Shown here piece after piece: positions 53,569 to 62,408 of a stretch of DNA of 64,000 bases. The translations under genes and the position numbers were made by a program. The stretch is from Paractinoplanes tereljensis (lineage in GTDB: Bacteria > Actinomycetota > Actinomycetes > Mycobacteriales > Micromonosporaceae): NCBI RefSeq assembly GCF_016862435.1, contig NZ_BOMY01000002.1:434001-498000 (forward strand). Reading direction: 5' to 3'. The notes under the pieces were generated by a model. It had not been told where the DNA came from. It did no database searches and worked only from the letters and a program-made list of their open reading frames with translations. The number at the start of each line of letters is the position of its first letter. Positions within the stretch are counted from its first letter, which is position 1.

Positions 53569-54444
53569 ATGTATTTGCCGGACTTCACCCGGACCGCGCG
53601 CGGCTTCGCGCCCACCATCGGCACCGTCCTGGGCACGACCACCACCGGCCCCGTCCGGCTGGATCACCTCAAGGCACCGAACTCCCGCGACGACCCGCAG
53701 TCCCGCTACCAGGACCCGGGCGACGTACTGGCCTGGTCGTTCATCGCGGGCGGCGCGGTGGTGACCGGCCACGGCCGCGCCGAAACGGCCGGACCGGCCG
53801 GGCATTTGACCGTCCAGCACGTGCCCCGGCTCACCCGGATCCGGATGACCCCCGACTTCCGCACGCTGTCGATCCGGATCCGCCGCACCGACCTGCCGCT
53901 GACCTCGGCCGAGATCGACACGCTCGGGGCCCGCACCTATCCGCTCACCGACGGCCCGCCCCGGCTGCTGGCCCTGATGGCCGACCAGCTGATGACCGGC
54001 AACCAGCTCGGCGAGGCGTCCCGGGCGGCGCTGGCCCAGTCGATCGTCGACCTGGCCCGCGGCTTCGCCGGCGACGTGACCGGCCGCGGCCGGACCGGCG
54101 ACGGCACCGCCGGCCTGGTGTTCCGCGCCCGCCGGCACATCCAGCTGTACCTGCGCAGCGGCACCCTGACCCCGGTCACCGTGGCCGAACACCTGGGCGT
54201 CCCGCTGCGCACCCTGCAGAAGGCGTTCGAGGCCGAGGACACCACGGTCGCCGACACGATCCGCGAGACCCGCCTGACCCGGGCCCGCGACCTGCTGGAA
54301 AATCGGCAGCTGCCGATCGAGACGATCGCCGAACGGGCCGGCTTCCGCTCGGCGTCCACCTTCAGCCGGGCGTTCAGCGCGGCCTTCGGAACACCGCCGC
54401 GCGACTGGCGCCGATTGCGGTCATCGGGGACACTCACGGCGTGA
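53569..54444 (+). CDS. AraC-family transcriptional regulator
   Basis: 291 residues. An N-terminal effector/dimer region is followed by a C-terminal AraC DNA-binding domain with two helix-turn-helices (TVAEHLGVPLRTLQKAFEAE; ETIAERAGFRSASTFSRAFSAAFGTPPRDWR). A GTG immediately upstream at 53566 is a possible start. The end of the gene overlaps the methyltransferase start by 4 nt (GTGA), so they form an operon. The ligand is unknown. It lies 88 bp from the divergent XRE-NB-ARC gene. Confidence 0.92.
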   Translation: MYLPDFTRTARGFAPTIGTVLGTTTTGPVRLDHLKAPNSRDDPQSRYQDPGDVLAWSFIAGGAVVTGHGRAETAGPAGHLTVQHVPRLTRIRMTPDFRTLSIRIRRTDLPLTSAEIDTLGARTYPLTDGPPRLLALMADQLMTGNQLGEASRAALAQSIVDLARGFAGDVTGRGRTGDGTAGLVFRARRHIQLYLRSGTLTPVTVAEHLGVPLRTLQKAFEAEDTTVADTIRETRLTRARDLLENRQLPIETIAERAGFRSASTFSRAFSAAFGTPPRDWRRLRSSGTLTA

Positions 54445-55295
54445 CCGAGCTTGGCGCGAGCCGCACGGCCGTCCTGGTCTGCCAGAGCCGGGCGGTGGCC
54501 GACGGCCGGGTCGCGCCGGACCGCTTCGCGGATCCGACCGCCCTCCTTCTCCTGCGCGAGGAGGAACAGGAGCAGGTCTTACGCGTACGCGATGAGCAGC
54601 CCCCCAAAGAGATGCCCGCCCGCCTGCAGTACGAGATGATCCGGGCCGGCAGTGAGATCGTCGTGCCCCGCACGGTCGCCATCGACGACGCCGTCCGCAA
54701 CTCGCCGACCCCGCAGCTGGTGATCCTCGGCGCGGGCCTGGACGGTCGCGCCTGGCGACTCGACCTGACCGGCACCCGCATCTTCGAGGTCGACCATCCC
54801 GCCTCCCAGCAGGAGAAACGGGACCGCGCCGCGGCCCTGGACGGTGAGCCGCCCCGGTTCGTGCCGGTCGACTTCGCGAAAGACCGGCTCACCGACGCCC
54901 TGGCGGCGGCCGGCCAGCGCGACGACGAGCCGACCACCTGGATCTGGGAGGGCGTCGTGCCCTACCTGACCCGCGCCGACGTCGCCACCACGGTCGCCTC
55001 GATCACCGCCCGCTCGGCGCCCGGCAGCCGCCTGATCGTCAACTACCAGGCTCCGTCCCTGCTCGCCGGCGTCACCCGCAAGGTGGTCGGCGCCGCCGCC
55101 CGCCGCTTCAACCCGTGGGCGGCCGAGCCGTGGCGCTCGGCGTGGCGCCCGTCGGCCATGGCCCACCTGCTGGCGTCGAACGGCTTCGCGGTCCGCCGCG
55201 ACCACGACCTGCTGGTGACCGCAACCGCCCTGGGCGTACGCCCCAAGCAGTCGATCTCCCTGCGCAACGGCCGCATCGCCCTGGCCGATCACTGA
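54441..55295 (+). CDS. SAM-dependent methyltransferase (LCM/TIGR00027-like)
   Basis: 284 residues. Motif I is LVILGAGLDGRAWRLDL and the acidic motif IFEVDHPASQQEKRDR follows; TWIWEGVVPYLTRADV is typical of the leucine-carboxymethyltransferase-like TIGR00027 group. These often methylate polyketide-like or other small-molecule substrates, but the acceptor here is unknown. Start GTG at 54441 overlaps the AraC stop. Upstream frame extension to 53397 lies inside the AraC gene and is rejected. Confidence 0.9.
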   Translation: MTELGASRTAVLVCQSRAVADGRVAPDRFADPTALLLLREEEQEQVLRVRDEQPPKEMPARLQYEMIRAGSEIVVPRTVAIDDAVRNSPTPQLVILGAGLDGRAWRLDLTGTRIFEVDHPASQQEKRDRAAALDGEPPRFVPVDFAKDRLTDALAAAGQRDDEPTTWIWEGVVPYLTRADVATTVASITARSAPGSRLIVNYQAPSLLAGVTRKVVGAAARRFNPWAAEPWRSAWRPSAMAHLLASNGFAVRRDHDLLVTATALGVRPKQSISLRNGRIALADH

Positions 55296-55317
55296 CCTTG
55301 GCGTAGCGTGGCCATCC

Positions 55318-55656
55318 ATGAAGTTGACTGTGCGTCGCAACCAGGAGGCGTCCGCCGCCGGCATCCGGTTCCTGGTCTTCTTCCATCTGGCCCTGCGGCC
55401 CGAGGAGCAGGATCTGGTACGCCTTTACGACCTGTTCCAGTTCCCCGTCGCGGGCTGGACGGTTGTGCAGCTGGCGCAGGGGGTGCAGTTCGAGGCCGGC
55501 CAGCCCGGCATGGTGACGTCGTCGGTCATCCGGGCCCGCAGCGCGCTGCAGACGGAACAGGCGGTGAAGGACGGCTGCCTCCAGCTACGCCAGGTACTGA
55601 CCGACCTGCGCGACTTCGACGACACCGAAGAACACCTCTACGAACTGGACGCCTGA
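55318..55656 (+). CDS. Small conserved-looking hypothetical protein
   Basis: 112 residues, no signal peptide or transmembrane helix. It begins MKLTVRRNQEASAAGIRFLVFFHLALRPEEQDLVRLYDLF and ends in a helical acidic tail (TDLRDFDDTEEHLYELDA). Coding-like codon use and a plausible start support it as real. I do not recognise the family. The 3' end overlaps the convergent methyltransferase by 19 nt; the preceding methyltransferase stops 22 nt upstream. Confidence 0.7.
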   Translation: MKLTVRRNQEASAAGIRFLVFFHLALRPEEQDLVRLYDLFQFPVAGWTVVQLAQGVQFEAGQPGMVTSSVIRARSALQTEQAVKDGCLQLRQVLTDLRDFDDTEEHLYELDA

Positions 55657-56369
55657 GGCAGGCGGTAGGTCGAGACGTGGGACGGGGAGTCGGCGGTGAA
55701 GGGGGTGCCGGACCAGTCGGCGTGGCGGGACTCCAGGGTGAAGCCGGCCAGCTGGGCCATCAGGTCCAGCTCGGACGGCCAGATGTAGCGGTGCGGTGAG
55801 CGGCCCAACCTTGCCTGCCGGGTGTCGTCGAAGCGGAAGTGGTGCGACACCACGTGCTGGTTGAGCACGTCGTAGGTGTCCAGCAGGATGTAACCGGGCT
55901 CGTTGACGCCGACCGTGGCGGTGCGGCCCGGCGGCAGCGCGCGCAGCTCGGGCACCCACAGCTCGATCACGAACCGGCCGCCCGGCGTCAGGTGGCGGGC
56001 CGCGTTGCGGAAGCACTCCACCTGCTCGGCCTGGGTGAGCAGGTTGGAGATGGTGTTGAAGACCAGGTAGACCAGCGTGAACTCGCCCGGCACCGGGGTG
56101 GTGGCCATGTCGCCGACCACGACCGGGAAAGCCGGGTCCTTGGTGTGCAGCCGGTCGATCATCGGCTCGGACAGCTCGAGCCCGGTGACCGGCACGCCGC
56201 GCGCAGAAAGCGGCAGCGCGACCCGCCCGGTACCGACCGCGAACTCCAGCGCGGCGCCCGCGCCGGCCAGGGCAGCGAGCCGGTCGATGGTCGGGTCGAG
56301 CACCTCGGGCGAGAACATGCCCTCGCCGGGTGTGTCGTACTCGGCGGCGGTTTCGGCATCCCACAGCAT
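55638..56369 (-). CDS. Class I SAM-dependent methyltransferase
   Basis: 243 residues. Motif I is ALEFAVGTGRVALPLSARG and motif II is VTGLELSEPMID; FTLVYLVFNTISNLLTQAEQ is the post-motif helix region. The starting MLWDAETAAEYDTPGEGMF is characteristic of one actinobacterial methyltransferase group. ATG at 56369 is preferred over upstream in-frame starts to 56405. The substrate is unknown. It is convergent with the small hypothetical gene and upstream of the redox-kinase operon's end on the same strand. Confidence 0.88.
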   Translation of the reverse strand: MLWDAETAAEYDTPGEGMFSPEVLDPTIDRLAALAGAGAALEFAVGTGRVALPLSARGVPVTGLELSEPMIDRLHTKDPAFPVVVGDMATTPVPGEFTLVYLVFNTISNLLTQAEQVECFRNAARHLTPGGRFVIELWVPELRALPPGRTATVGVNEPGYILLDTYDVLNQHVVSHHFRFDDTRQARLGRSPHRYIWPSELDLMAQLAGFTLESRHADWSGTPFTADSPSHVSTYRLPQASSS

Positions 56370-56414
56370 GCCGCCGACCCTACGAGCCGGCGGCGCCATG
56401 AGCATCCGACTTTC

Positions 56415-57875
56415 TCAGGCCGACGACGGCTCGGTCAGCGGCAGGCGGACCAGGAAGCGGGTGTCGCCGGGCTGGGACTTCAGCACGATGTCGCCGCCGT
56501 GGCCGTTGACCACGATCCGGTAGGAGATGTCCAGGCCCAGGCCGGTGCCCTGGCCGACCGGCTTGGTGGTGAAGAACGGCTCGAAGACCCGCTTCTTCAG
56601 GTCCTCGGGCACGCCCGGGCCGGTGTCGCCGATCGAGACGACCACGTGGTCGTCCTCCTGGTAGGTCTTGATGGTCAGCGTGCCGACGCCGTTCATGGCC
56701 TGCACCGCGTTGTCGATCAGGTTGGTCCAGACCTGGTTGAGCTCGGCGGGATGGGCCGGGATCTGCGGCAGCGAGCGGTCGAAGTCCTTGACCACGGTGA
56801 TGCCGTCGCCGATCTTGTGGGTGAGCATGACCAGGGTCGACTTGAGGCCGCCGTGCACGTCGATCCACTGGTGCGCGGCCCGGTCCATCTGTGAGTACTG
56901 CTTGGCCGCGTTGACCAGCGACGACACCCGGCCGGTGGCGTCCTCGATGTCGGTCATCAGCTGCTCGGTCTCGAGCGCGTAACCGATCCAGTGGATGGCC
57001 TGGTCGAGCAGTTCGGGCGAGCCGACCTTGGCCTCGATGTCGCCGAGGCAGTCGATGTCGAGGCCGGCCTGAGCGAAGACCGGAGCGATGTCCCAGCCGC
57101 CGGTGACCAGGTGCTCGTCCATCCACTCGCCGAGCTCGTCCTCGCGGTCGGAGGCCTGCATGGCGGTCAGCGTGGGCGCCTTGGAGGCTTTCTCGATGAC
57201 CTCCTCCTGCAGTTCGACGAGCGCGTCGAGCCGGTCGGCGGGCACCTTGCCGGAGGCGAGCTTGCCGAGCTTGTGCCGCATGCCGGCGACCCGCTGGCGG
57301 AGCACGGCGGTGGCCCGGGAGGCGGCCGCGGCCGGGTTGTTCAGCTCGTGCATGAGGCCGGCCGACAGAGCGCCGAGGGCCTGCAGGCGCTGCCGCTCGC
57401 TGATCGCTGCGGCCGAGCTGCGCATGCCCATGACCAGGCCTTCGAGCAGGTGGATCGCCATCGGGAACCACTCGCGCATCATGAAGCCGAAGTCTTCGGC
57501 CGACATCACGAAGAAGTCGGCGTCGTCCAGCGCCCGCATCGTCGCCTGGTTGGTCCGGAGCACGCCGTCGTCGCGCAGGTAGGACTGGGTGGCACCCATG
57601 TACACGCCGCGCTGCTCGGTGCGGACCGTCTGCACCTCGTCCTGGCCGACCTTGCGGGTCAGCGCGATCGTGCCGCTGAGCAGCACGTAGAACTGGTCGG
57701 CCGGGTCGCCCTCGCGGCAGACCACGCCGCCGGCCGGCATGTGCATGGTGCAGCCGTGGGCGGCGATCCATTCGAGCTGCTCTTCGGTCAGCTTCTCGAA
57801 CAGGAACAGGGTGCGCAGCTCGGTGGGGGTCAACAGGCCGGGCTCGCAGGGGACCAACTTGACTACGTCAGTCAT
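56415..57875 (-). CDS. Sensor histidine kinase with N-terminal cyclic-nucleotide-type domain
   Basis: 486 residues. A CRP/cNMP-binding-type domain at ~25-145 (FLFEKLTEEQLEWIAAHG, PADQFYVLLSGTIAL) is followed by a kinase core: H-box LSAGLMHELNNPAAAASR with phospho-acceptor His176, N-box NQVWTNLIDNAVQAM, G1 GDTGPGVP and G2 GQGTGLGLDISYRI. There is no transmembrane helix, so it is cytoplasmic. The ATG at 57875 overlaps the stop of the receiver-reductase gene (TAATG), so this kinase is translated with the receiver that it probably phosphorylates. An upstream frame to 58166 lies inside that gene and is rejected. The domain order differs from the usual membrane sensors. Confidence 0.93.
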   Translation of the reverse strand: MTDVVKLVPCEPGLLTPTELRTLFLFEKLTEEQLEWIAAHGCTMHMPAGGVVCREGDPADQFYVLLSGTIALTRKVGQDEVQTVRTEQRGVYMGATQSYLRDDGVLRTNQATMRALDDADFFVMSAEDFGFMMREWFPMAIHLLEGLVMGMRSSAAAISERQRLQALGALSAGLMHELNNPAAAASRATAVLRQRVAGMRHKLGKLASGKVPADRLDALVELQEEVIEKASKAPTLTAMQASDREDELGEWMDEHLVTGGWDIAPVFAQAGLDIDCLGDIEAKVGSPELLDQAIHWIGYALETEQLMTDIEDATGRVSSLVNAAKQYSQMDRAAHQWIDVHGGLKSTLVMLTHKIGDGITVVKDFDRSLPQIPAHPAELNQVWTNLIDNAVQAMNGVGTLTIKTYQEDDHVVVSIGDTGPGVPEDLKKRVFEPFFTTKPVGQGTGLGLDISYRIVVNGHGGDIVLKSQPGDTRFLVRLPLTEPSSA

Positions 57876-59533
57876 TACTGTGCCTCCAGGTAACGATGGA
57901 CCAGCGTGACGGCCATCGCGCCCTCGCCGACCGCCGAGGCCACCCGTTTCACCGAGTTGGCCCGGACGTCGCCGGCGGCAAAGATGCCGGGAACACTGCA
58001 CTCCAGGTAGAACGGATCGCGGTCCCGATCCCATCCCTTCGGACGGGACCCATTCGCGATGAGATCCGGGCCGGTGTAGACGAAGCCCTTCTCGTCGCGG
58101 GCCACGGTGGTGCCGAGCCAGTCGGTGCGCGGTTCGGCGCCGATGAAGATGAACAGCGCGCCGCACTCGACCGTGGTCTCCAGCGTGCCCTTGTTCTCGC
58201 AGATGGTGATGGCCTGCAGGTGGCCGTCGCCGTGCGCGCCGAGCACCTCGCAGTTGGTCCGCACCTCGATGTTCGGAGTGTTGGCGAGCTGCTGGATCAG
58301 GTAGTACGACATCGACGCCTCGAGCGAGTCGCCCCGGACCAGCAGGGTGACCTTCTTGGCGTACCGGGCGAAGAAGAGCGCGGCCTGACCGGCCGAATTC
58401 GCCCCGCCGACGATGTAGACGTCGGCGCCGGCGCAGGCCGGCCCCTCGGTGGAGGCGGAGCCGTAGTAGACCCCGGAGCCGGTGAGCCGGGCGATGCCGT
58501 CGGCCGGCAGCGGCCGGTAGGCGACGCCGGTGGCCAGCACGATCGCGTGCGCGGAGATCTCGCCGCCGTCGGCGAAGGTCAGCGTGCGGGCCGAGCCGTC
58601 CAGCCGCAGCCCGGTGACCTCGCGGGTGTTGAGCACCTCGGCCTCGAACTTGGTGGCCTGCCGGCGGGCCCGGTCGGTGAGCTGCACCCCGGAGATGCCG
58701 TCCGGGAAGCCCAGATAGTTCTCGATGCGGGAGCTCTGACCGGCCTGGCCGCCCATCGCCTCGCGCTCCACCAGCAGGGTCTTGAGGCCTTCCGAGGCGC
58801 CGTAGACGGCTGCGCCCAGCCCGGCCGGGCCGCCGCCCACGATGACCAGGTCGTAGAAGTCGCGGCCGGGGGTGGTGGGCAGGCCGGCCGCCTCGGCGAC
58901 CTCGGCGGTGGTCGGCCGGGACAGGGCCCGGCCGTCGGCGGTCACCACCAGCGGGATGGATTCCGGCCCGGCGTCGGCCGCCTCGAGCAGGCGGCGGCCC
59001 TCCGGCTCATCGGCCGCCAGCCAGCGGTACGGCACCAGGTTGCGGGCCAGGAAGTCGCGGATCTGGTACGACGGCTCGGACCACCGGTGCCCGACCACCC
59101 GGATGTCCTCGATCTCCCGGTCGCCGGTGGCCTGCCAGGCGTCGAGCAGCGCGTCGAGCACCGGGTAGAGCTTCTCCTCCGGCGGGTCCCACGGCTTGAG
59201 CAGGTAGTGGTCGACGTCGACCAGGTTGATCGCCTGGATCGCCGCGTCGGTGTCGGCGTACGCCGTCAGCAGCGCGCGGCGGGCGTTCGGGAACAGGTCC
59301 ATGCCCTGCTCCAGGAACTCGATGCCGTTCATCTGCGGCATCCGGTAGTCGGCCAGCATCACGGCGACCCGGCCGCCGCGCAGTTTCAGTTCCTTGAGCG
59401 CGTCCAGGGCCTCGGCGGCCGAGGAGGCGCGCACGATGCGGTACTGCTCGCCGTACTTGCGGCGCAGGTCGCGGGCGATCGCCCGGGACACCGACGGGTC
59501 GTCGTCAACGGTCAGGATGGCGGGATGGCCCAT
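57875..59533 (-). CDS. Fused receiver domain / thioredoxin-reductase-like flavoprotein
   Basis: 552 residues. A CheY-like receiver at ~1-125 (acidic VDDDP, phospho-Asp in LADYRMP, Lys in LLKPWD) precedes a short thioredoxin-like segment (~130-215) and a pyridine-nucleotide flavoprotein (FAD loop VIVGGGPAGLGAAVYG, NAD(P)-type loop YIVGGANSAGQAALF, FAD-binding GIFAAGDVRA). The redox-active CxxC usually found just before the second Rossmann domain is absent: the region reads GVYYGSASTEGPACAGADV. It probably links phosphorelay and NADPH/flavin redox state. ATG at 59533 is preferred; an upstream ATG at 59548 would overlap the NAD kinase gene. It sits in an operon between that gene and the kinase. 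Confidence 0.9.
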   Translation of the reverse strand: MGHPAILTVDDDPSVSRAIARDLRRKYGEQYRIVRASSAAEALDALKELKLRGGRVAVMLADYRMPQMNGIEFLEQGMDLFPNARRALLTAYADTDAAIQAINLVDVDHYLLKPWDPPEEKLYPVLDALLDAWQATGDREIEDIRVVGHRWSEPSYQIRDFLARNLVPYRWLAADEPEGRRLLEAADAGPESIPLVVTADGRALSRPTTAEVAEAAGLPTTPGRDFYDLVIVGGGPAGLGAAVYGASEGLKTLLVEREAMGGQAGQSSRIENYLGFPDGISGVQLTDRARRQATKFEAEVLNTREVTGLRLDGSARTLTFADGGEISAHAIVLATGVAYRPLPADGIARLTGSGVYYGSASTEGPACAGADVYIVGGANSAGQAALFFARYAKKVTLLVRGDSLEASMSYYLIQQLANTPNIEVRTNCEVLGAHGDGHLQAITICENKGTLETTVECGALFIFIGAEPRTDWLGTTVARDEKGFVYTGPDLIANGSRPKGWDRDRDPFYLECSVPGIFAAGDVRANSVKRVASAVGEGAMAVTLVHRYLEAQ

Positions 59534-59537
59534 GCTG

Positions 59538-60695
59538 TCAAACCCCATCTGATAGCAGGTCGGAGTACTCCGGGTGGCGGTCCAGGTAGCCGGTGACGAA
59601 GGGACAGGAGGCCACCACCGGGGTGGCGCGGACGCGGGCGTCCTCCAGGGCGGCCGAGGCGAGGCGGGACGCCAGGCCCTGACCGGAGAACGACTGTTCG
59701 ATCTCGGTGTGCATCAGCTCGATCTTCTCGCCGTGCCGCCGGTAGTGCAGAACCCCGGCGACCTCGCCGCCGAGCAGGATCTCGTAGCGCCGCCGCTCGA
59801 AGCTGTCGACCACGGTGGCGTCGGCGGCCGCGTCGGGCACGCCGACCTGGGCGCTGCCCTCGACCCGCAGCTTGCGGCGGGCCCGCTCGTAGAACGAGGT
59901 GCCGCCGAGCCGGACGACCTGGGCGGCGGCCGGGATCGGCACGATCTCGAGCTTGTGGTCGGGCTGCGCGTACCCCTCGATGATGCCGTCGACCTCGATG
60001 GCGAGCCGCCCGCTGGTGGGCAGCACGTTGAGCTCGAGGCGCTCGGACAGGGCCAGCATCAGTGAGCGGTTGAACGACGAGTGCGCGGCCGAGGCGCTGA
60101 CGATCAGGCCTTCGACGTTGGGCGAGACGATCGGGCCGCCGGCCGAGAACGAATAGGCCGTCGAGCCGGTAGGTGTCGCCACGATCACGGCGTCGGCCGC
60201 GTAGTTCACGAAGTTTTTACCCTCGACCGAGATGCCGACCGCGGCCAGACCGTCGCCCGGCACCCGCACCATCGCGATGTCGTTGAACGCGGACACCGCT
60301 CTGCCGTCAGGCAGAACAGTGCGCACCGCCGTACGCGACTCGATCGTGAATTTATGCTCGTCAATGGCGGACAGTGCGGCCGGCAGGTCCGGCAGGTCGA
60401 CCTCGGCGAGGAACCCGAGCCGCCCGACGTTGACCCCGAGCACCGGCGTCTTGCGCCCCTCGACCAGCCGCATGGTGCGCAGCATGGTGCCGTCGCCACC
60501 CAGGCTGACCAGCAGTCCGGCCCGTTCGACCATCTCCTCGGGGCTGACCGCGACGGCCTCGCAGTCGATCCGGTTGATCTCGTCGTGCAGGCCGAGAACG
60601 GTGACCTCGCGGCGGGTGGCCCATTCGACGATGGCGTCGATCGCCGAGCCGCAGTCGCGCCGGGGATGCAGTACCAGCCCGACGACCTTGATCAT
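59538..60695 (-). CDS. nadK: NAD kinase fused to a GNAT-type acetyltransferase domain
   Basis: 385 residues. Residues ~1-290 are a complete NAD kinase: GGDGT (66-70), FNDIAMVR and ADAVIVATPTGSTAYSFSAGG. It phosphorylates NAD+ to NADP+ with ATP. Residues ~295-385 are an extra GNAT-like domain (ILLGGEVAGVLHYRRHGEKIELMHTEIEQSFSGQGLASRL), of the small YjdJ-like type. The start ATG at 60695 follows GGGGA; longer in-frame starts run to 60740. The stop is 4 nt before the receiver-reductase ATG. The fusion is unusual; the acetyl acceptor is unknown. It is the first gene of the redox operon. Confidence 0.92.
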   Translation of the reverse strand: MIKVVGLVLHPRRDCGSAIDAIVEWATRREVTVLGLHDEINRIDCEAVAVSPEEMVERAGLLVSLGGDGTMLRTMRLVEGRKTPVLGVNVGRLGFLAEVDLPDLPAALSAIDEHKFTIESRTAVRTVLPDGRAVSAFNDIAMVRVPGDGLAAVGISVEGKNFVNYAADAVIVATPTGSTAYSFSAGGPIVSPNVEGLIVSASAAHSSFNRSLMLALSERLELNVLPTSGRLAIEVDGIIEGYAQPDHKLEIVPIPAAAQVVRLGGTSFYERARRKLRVEGSAQVGVPDAAADATVVDSFERRRYEILLGGEVAGVLHYRRHGEKIELMHTEIEQSFSGQGLASRLASAALEDARVRATPVVASCPFVTGYLDRHPEYSDLLSDGV

Positions 60696-60814
60696 GCCCA
60701 TTCCCCGTACCCCATCCTCCGGAAAGAACCAGCCTTGCACGCGTCACCTATCGGCGGCGAGGGCAGGCGATCCAGCACACTCGCGTTCAATAGGGCAAGT
60801 TTCCGTAAGGTTTC

Positions 60815-60843
60815 TTGACAGCGTTGTCACACATAGACAGACT
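60815..60843 (+). promoter_or_regulatory. Promoter of the S1 protease gene
   Basis: A perfect -35 TTGACA (60815-60820) is followed after 17 bases by CAGACT (60838-60843), a weaker -10. The protease start is 57 nt further on. The GAGAGCGCTCTC palindrome lies just after it, at about the transcription start. Confidence 0.55.
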
Positions 60844-60851
60844 CCGATCAA

Positions 60852-60863
60852 GAGAGCGCTCTC
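60852..60863. promoter_or_regulatory. LacI-type operator GAGAGCGCTCTC
   Basis: A perfect 12-bp palindrome sharing the GAGCGCTC core with the CebR box at 16627-16640, but with different flanks. It sits at the expected position of repression, 37 nt upstream of the protease ATG. A LacI-family protein probably binds; which one is not shown. Confidence 0.5.
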
Positions 60864-60899
60864 CTTCCTCACATTTCCCCTGCGTGGAAGGACTCCCCC

Positions 60900-62408
60900 A
60901 TGGCCCGAAGAATACTGGCGATCGTCGCCGCGGCGATCACCGTGGCCACTCTGACCCCACAACCGGCGTCCGCCGCTCCCCCGAAATTCGACATCGCGCC
61001 CGGCATGGTCGCCGCCATGCGCCGCGACCTCAAGCTCGACGACAGCCAGATCGCGGCCCGGCTGCGCACCGAGGCGGCGGCCCCGGTGGTGGAGAAGCGG
61101 TTGACCGCCAGGCTCGGCTCCGCCTTCGCCGGCGCCTGGATTCCCGACGGAGCGTCGAAACTCACGGTCGCCGTCACTTCCGCAGCTGCCGAGGCTTCGG
61201 TACGGGCGGAAGGAGCAAACCCGGTTCGCGTACGGCGTGGGTCTGCTGATCTTGCGGCCGCCCGTACGAAATTGGACCTTCATGCGTCGCGCGCAGCCCA
61301 AGCAAACGTCCGTGGCTGGTATGTCGACGTGCCTGCCAATCGGGTCGTCGTCCTGGCGAAGCCGGGCGCCGAAGGCGCGGCCCGGAAGTTCGCGCAGGCC
61401 GCCGGGGCCGGCGAGGTCACCGTGCTCGCGGAAAATGAGCAGCCGCGGACGATGTACGACATTCGGGGCGGCGACCAGTACGTGATCAACGGCAACACGC
61501 TGTGCTCGGTCGGGTTCGCGGTGGCCGGCGGCTTCGTGAGCGCCGGGCACTGCGGCGGCACCGGCAGCCCCACGCTCGGTTACAACAACGTCAGCCAGGG
61601 CACGTTCGCCGGCTCGTCGTTCCCGGGCAACGACTACTCGTGGATCCGCACCAACGGCAACTGGACGTCGCAACCGTGGGTGAACAACTACTCCGGCGGC
61701 AACGTGGTGGTGGCCGGCTCGGCGGACGCCGCGATCGGCAGCTCGATCTGCCGCTCGGGCCGCACCACCGGCTGGCGCTGCGGCACCCTGCTGGGCCGCA
61801 ACGAGACGATCGTGTACGCCCAGGGCTCGGTCTCCGGGCTGTCCCGCAGCAACGCGTGCGCCGAACCGGGCGACTCCGGTGGGTCATGGATCTCCGGCAA
61901 CCAGGCACAGGGCGTGACCTCCGGCGGCAGCGGCAACTGCACCTCCGGCGGCACGATGTGGTTCCAGCCGGTGAACGAGATCCTCGGCGCCTACGGACTG
62001 TCACTGACCACCAGCGGTGGCGGCAGCACCAACTCGCTGATCAGCGACTGGAACGGCAAGTGCGTCGACGTGCCGAACTCGAACTTCTCCGACGGGGTCG
62101 CCCTGCAGACCTGGGGTTGCAACGGGACGGGCGCACAGAAGTGGACGTTCGTGAACGGGACGCTGCAGACCTCGAACGGCAAGTGCATGGACGTGGCGTG
62201 GGGTTCGACGGCCAACGGCGCGGTCATCCAGATCGTCGGCTGCAGCGGCAACGCGGCCCAGCAGTTCGTCCTGTCGGCCGCCGGTGACCTGGTGAATCCG
62301 CAGGCCAACAAGTGCATCGACATCAAGGACTGGAACGGCAACGACGGCGCCGGCCTGCAGCTGTGGGACTGCGCGGGCACCGCCAACCAGAAGTGGCACC
62401 GCGGGTAA
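60900..62408 (+). CDS. Secreted S1-family serine protease with ricin-type lectin domain
   Basis: 502 residues. A signal peptide (1-~26, ...QPASAAP) is followed by a propeptide and a streptogrisin/alpha-lytic-type S1 protease: His217 in SAGHCGG, Asp245 in PGNDYSWI and Ser326 in EPGDSGGS. A C-terminal ricin B/CBM13-like lectin domain (~375-502) has repeated GKCVD/GKCMD/NKCID and QxW-type elements (QKW). It should be secreted, autoprocess its propeptide and bind galactose-, xylan- or chitin-type glycans. ATG at 60900 follows GGAAGGA. The promoter carries a GAGCGCTC-core palindrome. Confidence 0.95.
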   Translation: MARRILAIVAAAITVATLTPQPASAAPPKFDIAPGMVAAMRRDLKLDDSQIAARLRTEAAAPVVEKRLTARLGSAFAGAWIPDGASKLTVAVTSAAAEASVRAEGANPVRVRRGSADLAAARTKLDLHASRAAQANVRGWYVDVPANRVVVLAKPGAEGAARKFAQAAGAGEVTVLAENEQPRTMYDIRGGDQYVINGNTLCSVGFAVAGGFVSAGHCGGTGSPTLGYNNVSQGTFAGSSFPGNDYSWIRTNGNWTSQPWVNNYSGGNVVVAGSADAAIGSSICRSGRTTGWRCGTLLGRNETIVYAQGSVSGLSRSNACAEPGDSGGSWISGNQAQGVTSGGSGNCTSGGTMWFQPVNEILGAYGLSLTTSGGGSTNSLISDWNGKCVDVPNSNFSDGVALQTWGCNGTGAQKWTFVNGTLQTSNGKCMDVAWGSTANGAVIQIVGCSGNAAQQFVLSAAGDLVNPQANKCIDIKDWNGNDGAGLQLWDCAGTANQKWHRG

